Positions 53,800 through 64,000 of a stretch of DNA of 64,000 nt are shown one piece after another. Within the stretch, counting starts at the first letter, position 1. The number at the start of each line of letters is the position of its first letter. This DNA is from Phoebastria nigripes (taxonomy: Eukaryota; Chordata; Aves; Procellariiformes; Diomedeidae). The notes under the pieces were generated by a model, which had not been told where the DNA came from, did not search any database, and saw only the letters and a list, made by a program, of their open reading frames with translations. Where the stretch lies: the NCBI GenBank assembly GCA_035582835.1, contig JAYKAV010002916.1, positions 140,099 through 204,098 of the forward strand. The letters run 5' to 3'. The position numbers were made by a program, and so were the translations under genes.

Positions 53800-53990
53800 A
53801 CAGTGAGGCTGAAGACCTCCAGCTCTGTCACAGTCTCAGATCAGTCACTCAAACTGACCTGTAAGATGGGGTCAATATATTTCTTCTCTTCTTTCACTCA
53901 ACAAGGCTGGAAACCCTTTGGACCAGGAATTCATTTACCNACCTTTGTTCAGCATTTCGGACAAATCACCTTTACTACAAAAGAATACAA
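53800..53990 (+). repeat. MIR/CORE-SINE-like relic
   Basis: 'gatcagtcactcaaactgac' followed by 'ctgtaagatggggtcaatat' matches the MIR core pattern (caagtcactt...ctgtaaaatgggg). Downstream, 'ggaaaccctttggaccagga' and 'ttgttcagcatttcg' sit where the family has 'taagctccttggggcaggga' and 'ttgtacagcgcctag'. The order and spacing fit a MIR-type SINE in plus orientation. It is diverged and contains one ambiguous base near 53940. Confidence 0.6.
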
Positions 53991-55214
53991 GAATCAAAGG
54001 TTTGTGTAGCTCAGCACCCTGGCTCTGATGCTGGCCTAAGCAGATATCTTGTGAAAAAAGACAAAACCAGGAAAAACACAGAGGACTCTGCCCAAAACAC
54101 TGTCCCAGTTTGCACCCTTTTAGGTCAGGGACTTCAGATGCTTAAGTTTTGATATATTTGTTTCTTCTGAGGTGATTTCTCTTCCATGAATGGAAATACT
54201 GCAATACAAATAACACTGCTAGGAAATTACTATCACAGCAAAATTCAGCTTCTGTAAGACAGCCCTAATTATGAGCCACGAGAATTTTTAAACTCCTATG
54301 TTACTTTTGCATAACTTCTTGCAAAATCTTGGGATAGGTTATGACACTGTGAGGCCATCTCACCTCTCAGGGAAATAATGTCAAACTCTATAATCACACT
54401 GCGCTGTTTCCTAGTAACAGGCATGATAAATCTGCCTCTCCTAAATAAAAATCAGACATGTTTCCTTGCAATCAATGGAGATTACTTGAAGTGGTCACTT
54501 ATGAAATACACACGAAAGATAAGGAAAGTTACAGACACAAGTAAAATAAACTCTTACCAATAAGATAAAGGACAAGGATGTTTTAAAACAACAATAACAG
54601 GGGAAATTATTGTAATAGCTTACATCCATTACTAGGAATGAGTACAGTAACTATTAGTGTTAGAGAAAGCATTCAACACATTTATCTTTTGTGCTTGTAA
54701 AGATACTGAGGTATTCACTTTTTACAGTAATAACAAAAATATTTTCTGTTCAACAATGACTGTTTAACTAAGCAGATTATTAACCAACCACAACCAAAGC
54801 TAATCACAGGCAATGTTCAAGAAACTTTAAAGCCATTTTTGTGAGTAGTTTTTCAAAGCAGTTCCTTGGCTAATTACATAAACATTTACCAAACCTTGGT
54901 ACCTTCAGGAAAGGACAGAGGAGTGGAGGCCTGGAGAAGCAGAGGGCTGTAATCATGGGATTGAAAGGGGCAAGTTGGATGCCCCTGAAAGCTCCAGAAC
55001 GGTTAATGTGGCAGACTAGACAGGCAAAATGAAGCAGGCTGATAGTGATGGAGTTCGGATAGTAGCATTAATTACCAGGATGTTGCAAAATTGATTGGAT
55101 TTTATAAAAACTAGACCTGAATAAGCCAAATGCCTTATAGAAACATCTTATGCCACAACTGCAATTATTAACCAAACTGGAAGTTCTCATATCAAGCATC
55201 TGAGGACACACAGA
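53991..55214. other. No gene recognised
   Basis: AT-rich unassigned DNA with short frames. Part of 55000-55214 may belong to the ancient CR1 that follows but cannot be aligned with confidence. Confidence 0.55.
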
Positions 55215-55620
55215 GAAAGATGCTCCCAGTAAGGACATGAAATTCTTACTGCTCCTGTACAAGCTAAGCACTGATCTCATCAGAGAACTGAGTACAGCTC
55301 TCATCATCTGCTTCAAAAACACAAACTCAGACACAAACTGGTCTAGAAGCAGCAGCAAAGTGGCATGGGTTAGTGCTTCCAGCTGAGACAAACTGTGACT
55401 GCTCTCTAGAGATACACCAGGGAGTATAGCTAAAGCAAGCTAAAGGGCAGGGCCAGCAGGAGAACCAAGAATTATAAATTAGCTACGAATACATTTACAC
55501 TGAAAACAAGAAGGCAGCATCTAATCACTAGAGAAGAAATATTGAGGAATACGCTCCAGTAGCAACAGTATGACAACAGGAAAAATAAGCAACTAGTTAA
55601 AAAATGAGCTCAGCTTATGA
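55215..55620 (+). repeat. Ancient CR1 LINE relic, RT C-terminal region (plus orientation)
   Basis: At 55233-55320, 'gacatgaaattcttactgct', 'cctgtacaagctaagcactg' and 'gtacagctctcatcatctgc' follow the old CR1 sequence coding for LLYKAL-RPHLEYCVQFW. At about 55468-55575, 'aattataaattagctacgaa', 'tacatttacactgaaaacaa' and 'gaaggcagcatctaatcact' follow the segment coding for the YKL-MNKF-LEIRR-FLT region. The intervening part is shorter than in the family, so a deletion is likely. It is decayed and non-coding. Confidence 0.6.
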
Positions 55621-56034
55621 CAATATCAGGATAGGACTGAAAGCAACAATTCAGAGTCCTTTATGGTACATGTTCCTAAGGAAAGGTTATGGCTGATCCC
55701 AAGGGAAGATGCTGAAGGAAGACAGCTCAAGTGTCTAAGAGGTGAACCTCAGATGCACAGGCAGGAGAACTGAGACTAGGGGCAGGGACTTGCACTGCCG
55801 GTGTATCCACCACTGGAGACCATCTTTTATGAAGGGGCTGGAGACCCAGGATTCAATCTCAAAGTGGCCTCCGTAAAAGCAACAAGAAGATCTGAGGTCT
55901 GGAAAACCTGCCCTGCATGGGGAGATGAGAGAAGCTTTTCATATTTCATTTAACAGAGTGAAAGGATGTGACCTCTTCACCACCTGCACAGGCTGAAAGT
56001 TTCTGGCATTAGACTGCTCTTCATTCCAGCTGAG
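55621..56034. other. Unassigned spacer between two ancient CR1 segments
   Basis: No recognisable gene. It may contain further unalignable CR1 sequence, since the flanking pieces have the same orientation and come from neighbouring parts of the element. Confidence 0.45.
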
Positions 56035-56175
56035 AAAGGAAGCGTCTGGAAACTAAAGCAAAACAATTTCAGGTAGGAGGTAAAGTACACAGTTTTAACA
56101 CTGAGGTGACAGTCATTGGAACAACTTGGTAAGGATTGTGGTTGGTGTCTTAATCAGACCAGAAATCGTTCCACA
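56035..56175 (+). repeat. Ancient CR1 LINE 3' fragment (plus orientation)
   Basis: 'gaaactaaagcaaaacaatt' corresponds to 'gaagctagacaaattcagac'. 'acagttttaacactgaggtg' corresponds to 'acatttttaacagtgagggt', and 'cattggaacaacttggtaag' to 'cattggaacaatttaccaag'. The blocks are in the expected order, just upstream of the CR1 3' terminus. The terminus itself was not found. It is strongly decayed. Confidence 0.6.
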
Positions 56176-56463
56176 GAAGGTGCTGAGCTCTTCTACAAGC
56201 CAATGCATCCAACTGAAACTAAACGGGACTGTAATTTCTATGGCCTGCATGACAGCAAAATTCAGACTGCATAGCCAAAACACTTCTCTCTTGTCTTGGG
56301 ATCTGTGAGAGCAGGTGTAACCAGCAGCAGAGCAGAGTGTGGCGAGGAGGCACAGCTTTCAAAATCCAAGACAAGCTTAGCTTATCTGTGCACCACACAA
56401 CACATTTTCCTGAACCCTTGCTTGTGCTTGTGTTTCTAAGAATCACAGATGGGGGGCATATTT
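56176..56463. other. No gene recognised
   Basis: Short frames only (up to about 75 codons on the minus strand). Nothing can be supported. Confidence 0.55.
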
Positions 56464-56503
56464 AAATTGTAAACAATTTACAATGCTAAACATTGTAAGC
56501 ATT
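56464..56503. repeat. Nested AT-rich inverted repeats
   Basis: ATTGTAAA (56466-56473) and TTTACAAT (56477-56484) form a perfect 8-base stem with loop CAA. TTACAATG (56478-56485) and CATTGTAA (56491-56498) form a second, overlapping 8-base stem with loop CTAAA. The same 7-mer thus appears in forward, reverse and forward orientation. Confidence 0.8.
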
Positions 56504-58139
56504 ATGAATAACTGTGTTTTTAGCAGAAGTATGTTTCAGGCAGAGCTGTGTGCTGGCCAGAGACCCCTGTTCCAGAGCCGGGTGAAGCACTGAAGGCAGC
56601 TCCTGCCATCTCGTGGACACGGGCCCTCCACCGCGCTGCTCCGGCATCACACATCAAACCAGCTTTGACAAAATTCAGTGCTTTTCTTTCTTCAGTACCT
56701 CCTCTCTGGAAATGCTTGTCAGTCGCGCCTTTCCTCCTGGATGCAGAAGAAAATACTCTCTTACATGAGGACCCCCCCTTCCAGTGCATGTACCACGTAT
56801 GGCATCAGGGAGAAATGCACGATCTGTTTACAGATTTTGTGAGACTTCATACAGCCCGGTGAGGCTTGAAAGGAAATACTTGGCATTTAGTGGCTGATCC
56901 CTAGAGCTTAGCTATTTTTGCCTCTACATGTAAGAATGTGGGACCATTTATGACAAAATACAATTTTGAAAGGTTTTATGAAGTAGATAATCTCTAAGCA
57001 ACAAAATATTTTAAAGACTTTTCTTATACCTTACTTATGCAAAATGTTACAAAGATCAAAGAAACTCTTTTTTTTTATACATTATCCAAACATATCTTTG
57101 TAAAACAAATTATGAAGTAGCTCCTTTTAGAGTTTAAAACAAGTTTATTGATAATGTTTGAATAACAGCACTAATTTGGTTTTAAACTTTTTTTAAATAT
57201 GCTTAGCCAAATTAGCACATTAGCAGCTTAATACTGTAGCTGAAGACATTTAGATCATGAATAGGATCTCAACACACCAAACAAAACTGGGTCAGAGTCT
57301 GTACTGGATACGTTTCTATCATGGCAATGAATAGGCCTTGGAAATTTTAATTAGCATACTTAACAAAAGCAATTTTAGGCTTTAAGTGTTTTTGCTTCTT
57401 CTGTAAGAAGTTACAAATTGCCACACTACCAAGTATCCCCCTCCTGAGTCAGCTCCTAAGCCACTAAAACCTGGAGCTCTCAGAGTTTAGCAGGTGTTGA
57501 ATCACAGCACATATATCTTCACAGGAAAGTAAACATTCCCTCATTCCTACTTCCTTCTCCTTTCTGTCTTCTCTGTCTGGTTCTCAATGTCACCTGAGCT
57601 AAAATCCACTCGTCCTCCAGGACGTCCTTGCTATCTATGGCAGTCATCTGTTGGCACCCCACCAGTTCTGCCTTTGGTCCTCATTTACCTCTGNACAACA
57701 TCGGTCTCATTCAGAAACCCAAATTCAACTACCATTTCTGTGCTGGTGGCTTGCAGATCAGACAGGAGATGGGCATCTACCTAATACTAGGACAAATGGA
57801 TCAGAGGTGGATCTTTTCCCCCTGTCTGGTCACTATTCTTTTCCCTCCAAACTTGAGCTTCCTGTTCTCCTTCAACTGTGACTGATACGAGCCGGTGAAA
57901 CAAAAAGTCTCTGGCCAGGAGTACAGGGTGAGCGAGGGAAGGAACAGCACCACGGCTGCAGAGACAGCACACCAGCACATCATCTTTCTTTATGAAACCG
58001 GCCAAAAACCTTTATATCTACATCGTGGCGAAGCTGAAAGCACTGCTCACCACCCTGACCAATGCTGCCTCATTGCTTTCCTCAGTTCCATCCCATCCAC
58101 CTACTGTTTTCTGTCTTATACATGGCTTACATGCCTCTA
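56504..58139. other. No gene recognised; AT-rich block at about 57.0-57.4 kb
   Basis: A GC-richer patch at 56530-56850 contains a 104-codon plus frame and an 89-codon minus frame that overlap each other; neither is recognisable. From 56990 to 57400 the sequence is AT-rich, with an 'acaaagatcaaag' motif of TCF/LEF type. One ambiguous base lies near 57694. Confidence 0.5.
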
Positions 58140-58240
58140 GAACACTTGCGTACAGTGCCTGGCATAATCAGTCCTAACCTATGACTGTATGTTATAGCTG
58201 ACGTATAAAGAGAATTATAAAAATAAAACAAGTATACTCT
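58140..58240 (+). repeat. MIR/CORE-SINE-like relic, 3' end
   Basis: 'cgtacagtgcctggcataat' corresponds to 'tgtacagtgcctagcacaat'. 'cctatgactgtatgttatag' corresponds to 'ccatgactgggtcttatagg', and the A-rich 'ataaaaataaaacaag' stretch corresponds to the family's A/T-rich 3' tail. It is in plus orientation and strongly 5'-truncated or decayed. It is the third relic of this type in the window. Confidence 0.5.
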
Positions 58241-61200
58241 AGCGTTTCTGAGGAGGCATTCTCTCCTAACCCTGGTTTGCTGAGCGGATGTCCTGAAACA
58301 AGAGTGTTTACAGTTTTTATAGCTCTTTGGCTTATCTGTCATGTAATCACAGCTATTCTGAGTACTCCTCTAGAGGTCACATTTGTTCCTGTATCAGTAT
58401 TCCTGTGATGATTCCCCAGAGAAAACTAGTGAAGCGATATACACCCCGCAAGTAACACCAAGAAGTACAACAACTCGGTAAAAGCAATTTCAAGGCTAAG
58501 GCAGAAACATGTTTCTTATCTCAGTGTGACCCTGCCATCAAATCAGTCTGTGCTCTTGCTTGGCTCTGAGATTCATGAAATGGTATTGCTGTTGGAGCAT
58601 GCCAAGGACAGTAACATGGCTGTAAATGCTGCGGCCAAGGCAGGCTCCCTGTTGGGCACACGTAGGGAGGAATTCACTTAATCTAACTTCAGCAATCTGC
58701 AGCAGACTTCTGCACCTGCATTGATCATCTCTATATAGCCAGTGGAAAGAAACCGGCATTCAGACATCTGCTTTCACATGGCTTCACAGGCTACTTTGAT
58801 TGCCTCTCCTTNGACTGTAGAGGAAACCTAGGGAAATAGGCTCCATGGGTATCTTACTGACAACTTCTACCTGCAGGGACAGCCACAGCCTTAGAAAACT
58901 TCAAAATCCCTTAGGAGACAAAAAATACGGGTGAACAAAAAAGGGGGAAGGGAAAAGGAAGAGGGAGGAAGCCCCTTTAATGTGAGCTGTGCAGGCTTGC
59001 ACTTGCAGTGGGAAAGGGAACAAAGGTTTGTAAAAGGAAGTGTTGATGGGAAAGGTGTGAAAGGGTGAAACACTGAAGCAATCCAAACAGAAATTATCAT
59101 ATCAATCAATGAAGGAACATGCTATGGCTGTCGTAGCAAACACAGAAATATAATCCTGATACCACAGTGAAAACTGCTGTGTTAGAAGTTAGATCCCACT
59201 AGTGGGCAAAACAGGGAAGTATAGGCCATTCCATGCACCATGAGTTCCCTCTGACCTCAAAAAAATAAAAGCAGGAATTAGGAAGGGAAAAGGGTAGAGA
59301 ACATAGCTGAAAGGTACTGAGAAGAGGGGCAAGGTCTGTATCACTAGGGAACAGATAGATACAGCTCTCTGGCCTTTGCTATGCACCATGGAGGGACCAC
59401 CCAGGGACATGGAGCTCCTCTTCCATCTTCCCTTCTGCATGCCCCACTCCCACACACCCCATCACCTTCTTCCTGCTCTTTCAGCTTTTCTCTTTATCTT
59501 GAGACCACCTGCACTATGCAGCATTAACAGAACACGGCAAGAGAGCACAATCAGCTCTGGTCAGCCTGGGATTTCTTGTCCTAGAGAAGAAGCTAACCAC
59601 AGGAGTTAGGCATGTCCCAAATCAGGGAAACAAGACAGTCTCAAGCACCAGCTGTCATGGCTGATCTGCAGGCCCAGAGCATCCAGCTCTGTTGCCCTGC
59701 TTCCTGACAGTACCATCAGAAAGCTGTAATTCTTTTTATCCTCTCTTTTTATTCCTTCCTAAGTGCTTGTTTCATCACAGCCCTGAAAGGTAGTTATCAC
59801 TGGAAACTTAGAATTAAACAGAACCAACCCCATCTTCCCTTTTAAGAGTTAGCTTAATAGATGAAATGTTTCTACAAATATCCTTGTTCAGAGGAATGAG
59901 GAATAATTTGGTATATCTGAAGCCTGACTGCATTTCTGTTCCAATCTGTTTGCAAGTTACTCTATCTGGTCCAGTCCTTTCTCTTTTCCGTATCTCAGTG
60001 GTATCCCAGCTCTTCTCTGCTTTTTCAGGTCTTCGCTCCAGTAACAAAGGAGGACAACATGTCAAAATCCTGAGCCTGTGAGTCTGATGCATAACCCATG
60101 GATGTATGAGACAAAGTGTTCAGTGTGCCACTTGGCCACTCCTCGGTGCCTGTGCTTTGCCTCTTTCCTTTCTGCTCAGCATTGTGGTTCTTGTTCCTGG
60201 TCAGCCCACTGACTTTGTACCGGTCCTTCTGGCTCCTTGTCTTGGCATTTACCTTTAATTGGAGGTTCTTCAGTCTCCTGGCATTCAACCCAGGGCCCTG
60301 ATCATGCTTCTGCCTTTGATTCAACATGCCTTTGGCTCCTGTGGCTTCTTCTTGCTCAGACCTCAGGTCCTAATTTTGCCCTTGGCTATCTTTGGCCTCT
60401 GGTTTCAAACCTCTTCCTGCTCAGCCCCTAATCTTTGACCCCAACTGCCCACAGCTTGGCTGGGATTCCGTATCAGGCCTCACATCTCCTCCCCAGGGAC
60501 TCAGGGTATCTCACTGGCTTTATGGAACCAGTAAGCCAATCCTAGCCTGTCCTCCATGATGACTTCCAGGAAAGCATGGCTCTGTTCTGTTTCTAGTTTT
60601 CTTTTGAGCTTCCTGAAAAGTATAACAAATACACTGCCAAATGACAGGGAAACAGTAGAGGATCTTCAAAAAAAATGAATAAGGGCTATTAAGAGACTTT
60701 CATTAAAGAGCAGATTGCTCAGTGAAACAACAATGAAAAGGATGTGAATGGTTACTAAGGGAGATGGACCTGGCACTGCAATAGGTGATATTGATATGCC
60801 AAGCAGAAGAATAAACAGGAACAAAAATAAAAGCCCTAGAGAAAAGCACAAGGCTCTGAGCACCATTGCTAAATCAGCAGGAGAAGAGTTCACAGAAATC
60901 CAATTAGCAAGGCCAGAAGCAGAAAGAGCAGGCCAGAATGTCAATCAGCACATAAAACAGCCAGTATGAAGATGGACTGTAATAAACATGTCCAACCGCA
61001 ATGTGAAATACAGGCAAGCAAAAGGAAAGCATGCATGGTAAGGACAGAAATGGCTGGCTACTCCTAAAGATGAAAAAATGCTCTGAAATGCTTAAAATGA
61101 GGAATCAGCAGCAACAGCAGCCGGGGCATAGGAGTAAGTGAGCTGTACAAGGCATATATCACAGCAACCCATAGTCTAACCCATTACAATTGCACAGACT

Positions 61201-62005
61201 TAAACAAAGCTCTTGGGATAACATTAGCAGCAAACTAATTAATGTGCAGTCCAAGAGCATTCCTCAGAGCTCCTGACAATCTCCCCTTGTCTGAAGGAGC
61301 TTGACNTGTTCCAGATCTTTCATCAATCCTGGCCTCTCTTCAAGCTCCCCATGGTAGATAATCCTATGCCATCCTCAGTCTCCTAAGGGCTTCTCTCACA
61401 TGCGCCAGAAGACCTAGATTTATTTCATGTATTACTTAGCTAACCAATTGTGTTGCTTCCACACATCTTTCCTCCAGAAGCCAATTCTAGTAGTCAAAGA
61501 CAGGGATGCAAAATGACACCCACACCTCCTAGGCCAGATCCTCTCTTACAAGAGCGGTACAATTGTCAAAACGACCAATCTCTCCATAAGACTGAGTAAC
61601 AGATCTTTGCTAATAGCACAGCGAGACAGATTCCCAATGGGCACTAAATAATATCACCTTCTCAGCTCGTGTTGACATTCTTTCCAACAGCTCCAGAACT
61701 GGACCAGTAGCTTTAAATCTGATTGTTGATTTTGAAAAAAGAGCAAAGCACCACTCCAATCAGGTAGTTCAACAGCTCCATCCATCTTTCCTGAAGGGTT
61801 CAGAACAGAAGCACATTTCTGAAAGCCTTATTTTATTTTTTTTAAATGTAAATCCAAATGGTCTGATGGTATGGTCAAAAGATCACAAACATTGCCAGCT
61901 TTCCATCTAGAAAGTCTTCTGAGAAGGCAATATAAAACTAGACCCACTTCTTTCTTCTCTTTTTTTCATTTCATCATGTGCANACCTACTGCAGAATATT
62001 CTAAA
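58241..62005. other. No gene recognised; compositionally skewed patches
   Basis: A purine-rich patch lies at about 58920-59080. A pyrimidine-rich patch with recurring 'ttggc'/'ctcctg' words lies at about 60110-60470. Frames are short (up to 100 codons) and unrecognised. A hydrophobic 92-codon minus frame (60666-60944) is discussed under rejected items. Ambiguous bases occur near 58812, 61306 and 61983. Confidence 0.5.
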
Positions 62006-62048
62006 GAANAACATGNNNNNNNNNNNNNNNNNNNNNNNCATGTTNTTC
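62006..62048. other. Assembly gap (23 N) flanked by a perfect inverted 10-mer
   Basis: N runs from 62016 to 62038. The ten bases to the left (gaanaacatg, 62006-62015) are the exact reverse complement of the ten to the right (catgttnttc, 62039-62048), including an ambiguous base at the mirrored position. The whole 43-base stretch is therefore its own reverse complement. This may mark an assembly artefact or an unresolved hairpin. Confidence 0.95.
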
Positions 62049-64000
62049 AAGCTTTCAGTCCATTATTTGCCTGAATATCTCTTCAGTCATGAATAAAGCT
62101 TGAATAAAGGGCAAATCTTTCACAGGAAAACAAATTGGTTTCACTAACACATTTGCATTCCAACCAAAATTACTAAACAAACATGAACAAGATGAATGCA
62201 AATGAATTCATTGTTAATAAAATGAGAGCAAAATTTATGCATCAAATAATAAATTCCATACATCCACTGCTGAATAGTACTGCCTGCAAAGTCCTCTTAT
62301 GGTGTCTGCCTAGTGATTTACAGCTGTCAAATCTCACATCAAGTTTCACTGATTGTAAGGTGACACACGGCTCTTAAATGACTGCAACTGCTCTATTAAA
62401 ATGGTGTTCATACAGTAACCTCGCTTGCTATTTTATATGAAGCGGAAGAAAGGCTAAAATAGACATATGGTGACATGCTGCAGCAAGACAACATACTGGT
62501 AACAAGCAGAACGAGGTTGGCTTCCAGTGTGGCCTCTACTCGTCAAAAGATTTTGTTTGATAAAAAGCCTAACAGGGATTCCAGCTGTGGAGGGGAGGCC
62601 TGAAGGACCAACATGAAAAGCATTGGCAGAGGGTATTCAGAGTCTAATGGGAAACTTAACAGTGTCAAACCCTCACGGTGTTACTGATTCTGATGCAAAT
62701 CCATTACCTTTTATGGCACTTGTCCATCCCAGATCTGATTTTAGAAAACAACGTTCAAGTCTTATTTCAAAGTAAACCTGTCAATTAGAATGCCATTTTC
62801 CAAAGAAATATATGGGCCAAAGAAAGTTCTTTCAAACGATTCTCTTCACGTCGTCTCCTCACTGTTTTAATTTTAGAGTTAGGTACAATTCGACATGGCC
62901 ACACACACCGTGTTTAACTAAAATCACGAATAATTACATTTAGGAGGAACAGTGTTGTACAGCCTTGGCTTAGTATTCATTATGGAGGCTGTGACATTAT
63001 CAATGTGAGATCACAGTTCTAGATTCCTTTGCTTAGAAGCTGTTTTCAGGAGTCAGCACAGCATGGAGCGGAACCGCTATACATGTAAATCTCATTTACT
63101 ATTCATAAAGTCCATTAGAAGAATGAACCGTTGTGCAAATATAACAATGAGAAAGAAACAGTAAGAATTAAGGGGTTACTGCAAACTCTGAATTTTAATG
63201 ATAGAATATTTTTTAACAGTGAGAAAAGAACTAGAAAAGCAGTAGAGAGCTGAAGACCAGGACCGCAAAGGAAGATACGTCAAGTTTTGTTTAGGACAAA
63301 ACCACAGGGAGGACTTAGAGCAAATATTAAGAAATGATATAGCTGATTTTGGTGGTGGGGAGGGGACAAACAGAGAGGGACTGGAAAACTTCCAAATAAG
63401 AAAAGGTTCCTGCACAGAACATGAAGCTTAAGCCAAGAACTTTCCTGCGTGCACAGCTTTACAGAGGCTTACTACACTGAGTACACAGGTGCACGCACAA
63501 GTTACTCCAGGGTAAGCACAACTGAATTTCATGCATTAGCTGCTCCACAGAACTGCCTCTGCATATCCTGACCCCACTCCCTCGACACAAACGGAACTAT
63601 AATTTTTTCCACTGGATATGAACATGGTTTTGGGAAGCAAATTGTTCACAGTGATTTGATGTGCCGGTTTTTAAAAAATGTTAGCACCTGCTTATAAATC
63701 CAGTGCTTTTCCAAACAAACAATATCCAGATCTCTCAAACGTAACAAGTATTGTACTCCTGGCTAAGGAAAATCTCAAAGGTACACTGGAAATCACAGAC
63801 CAACAAACCTCATTTATGCATAAACTATTTCTGATTTGTGAAAATCATCCAGCTTATTTTGATAAGAAATATGCATTATGATCTTTGCAAACAAAATCAT
63901 CCCTCAGTCACGTATCAGAATAGAGACCAGAGACAAAACCGGTTCAAAACTTTTATCCTGAATCCCTAGAGGCTTCTTAAAAACTCTTTACAAAAAGCAA
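62049..64000. other. No gene recognised; AT-rich candidate conserved block at 62.7-63.1 kb
   Basis: No repeat family or exon was recognised. The block at about 62690-63130 has the composition of conserved regulatory DNA (see findings). Frames are at most 79 codons. Confidence 0.55.

Noticed and set aside
60666..60944. Hydrophobic 92-codon minus-strand frame resembling membrane segments
   Set aside because: Hydrophobicity follows from the purine-rich plus strand read in reverse (Leu, Phe and Ile codons). No start context, no homologue recognised, and the plus strand is equally open.
1..64000. Bacterial-type systems such as operons, CRISPR arrays, prophage or insertion sequences
   Set aside because: No long coding frames, ribosome-binding sites, regularly spaced repeats or transposase genes; the vertebrate CR1 and MIR-like relics identify the DNA as eukaryotic.

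Overview
The window looks like vertebrate nuclear DNA, most likely from a bird or another archosaur. No protein-coding exon, RNA gene or bacterial gene organisation can be recognised. The evidence is stop-dense reading frames on both strands, AT-leaning sequence with short GC-rich islets, and repeats dominated by CR1 LINE remnants plus a few MIR/CORE-SINE-like relics. Alu, L1 and long LTR sequences were not seen. The best reading is intergenic DNA or the inside of a very large intron. The locus and species cannot be named from the sequence alone.

Layout: 1-19.9 kb is mostly unannotated single-copy-looking DNA, with a MIR-like relic near 6.1 kb (minus) and an old CR1 tail near 7.8 kb (minus). 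From 19.9 to 36.4 kb lie an ancient CR1 reverse-transcriptase relic (19.9-20.4 kb, plus), an internally deleted CR1 (23.9-25.0 kb, plus), CR1 3' tails near 28.05 and 31.65 kb (both minus), and a 1.5-kb CR1 with a central deletion (34.9-36.4 kb, minus). A long, diverged inverted repeat sits at 28.43-28.94 kb. From 36.4 to 50.2 kb no interspersed repeat was recognised, but there are several AT-rich blocks that look like candidate conserved non-coding elements. From 50.2 to 58.3 kb relics are dense: a younger CR1 RT copy (50.2-51.1 kb), three ancient CR1 segments (52.6-53.35, 55.2-55.6 and 56.0-56.2 kb) and two MIR-like relics (53.8 and 58.15 kb). The last 6 kb holds an assembly gap (62,016-62,038) flanked by a perfect inverted 10-mer.

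There are no interacting genes to describe. The main biological content is a layered record of CR1 activity: copies carrying the modern avian-type tail beside much older copies of the kind shared among amniotes. The most interesting non-repeat structure is the inverted repeat at 28.43-28.94 kb, whose arms match over about 160 bases and whose transcript would fold into a long hairpin. All family calls rest on recalled CR1 and MIR patterns and by-eye alignment; no search was run.
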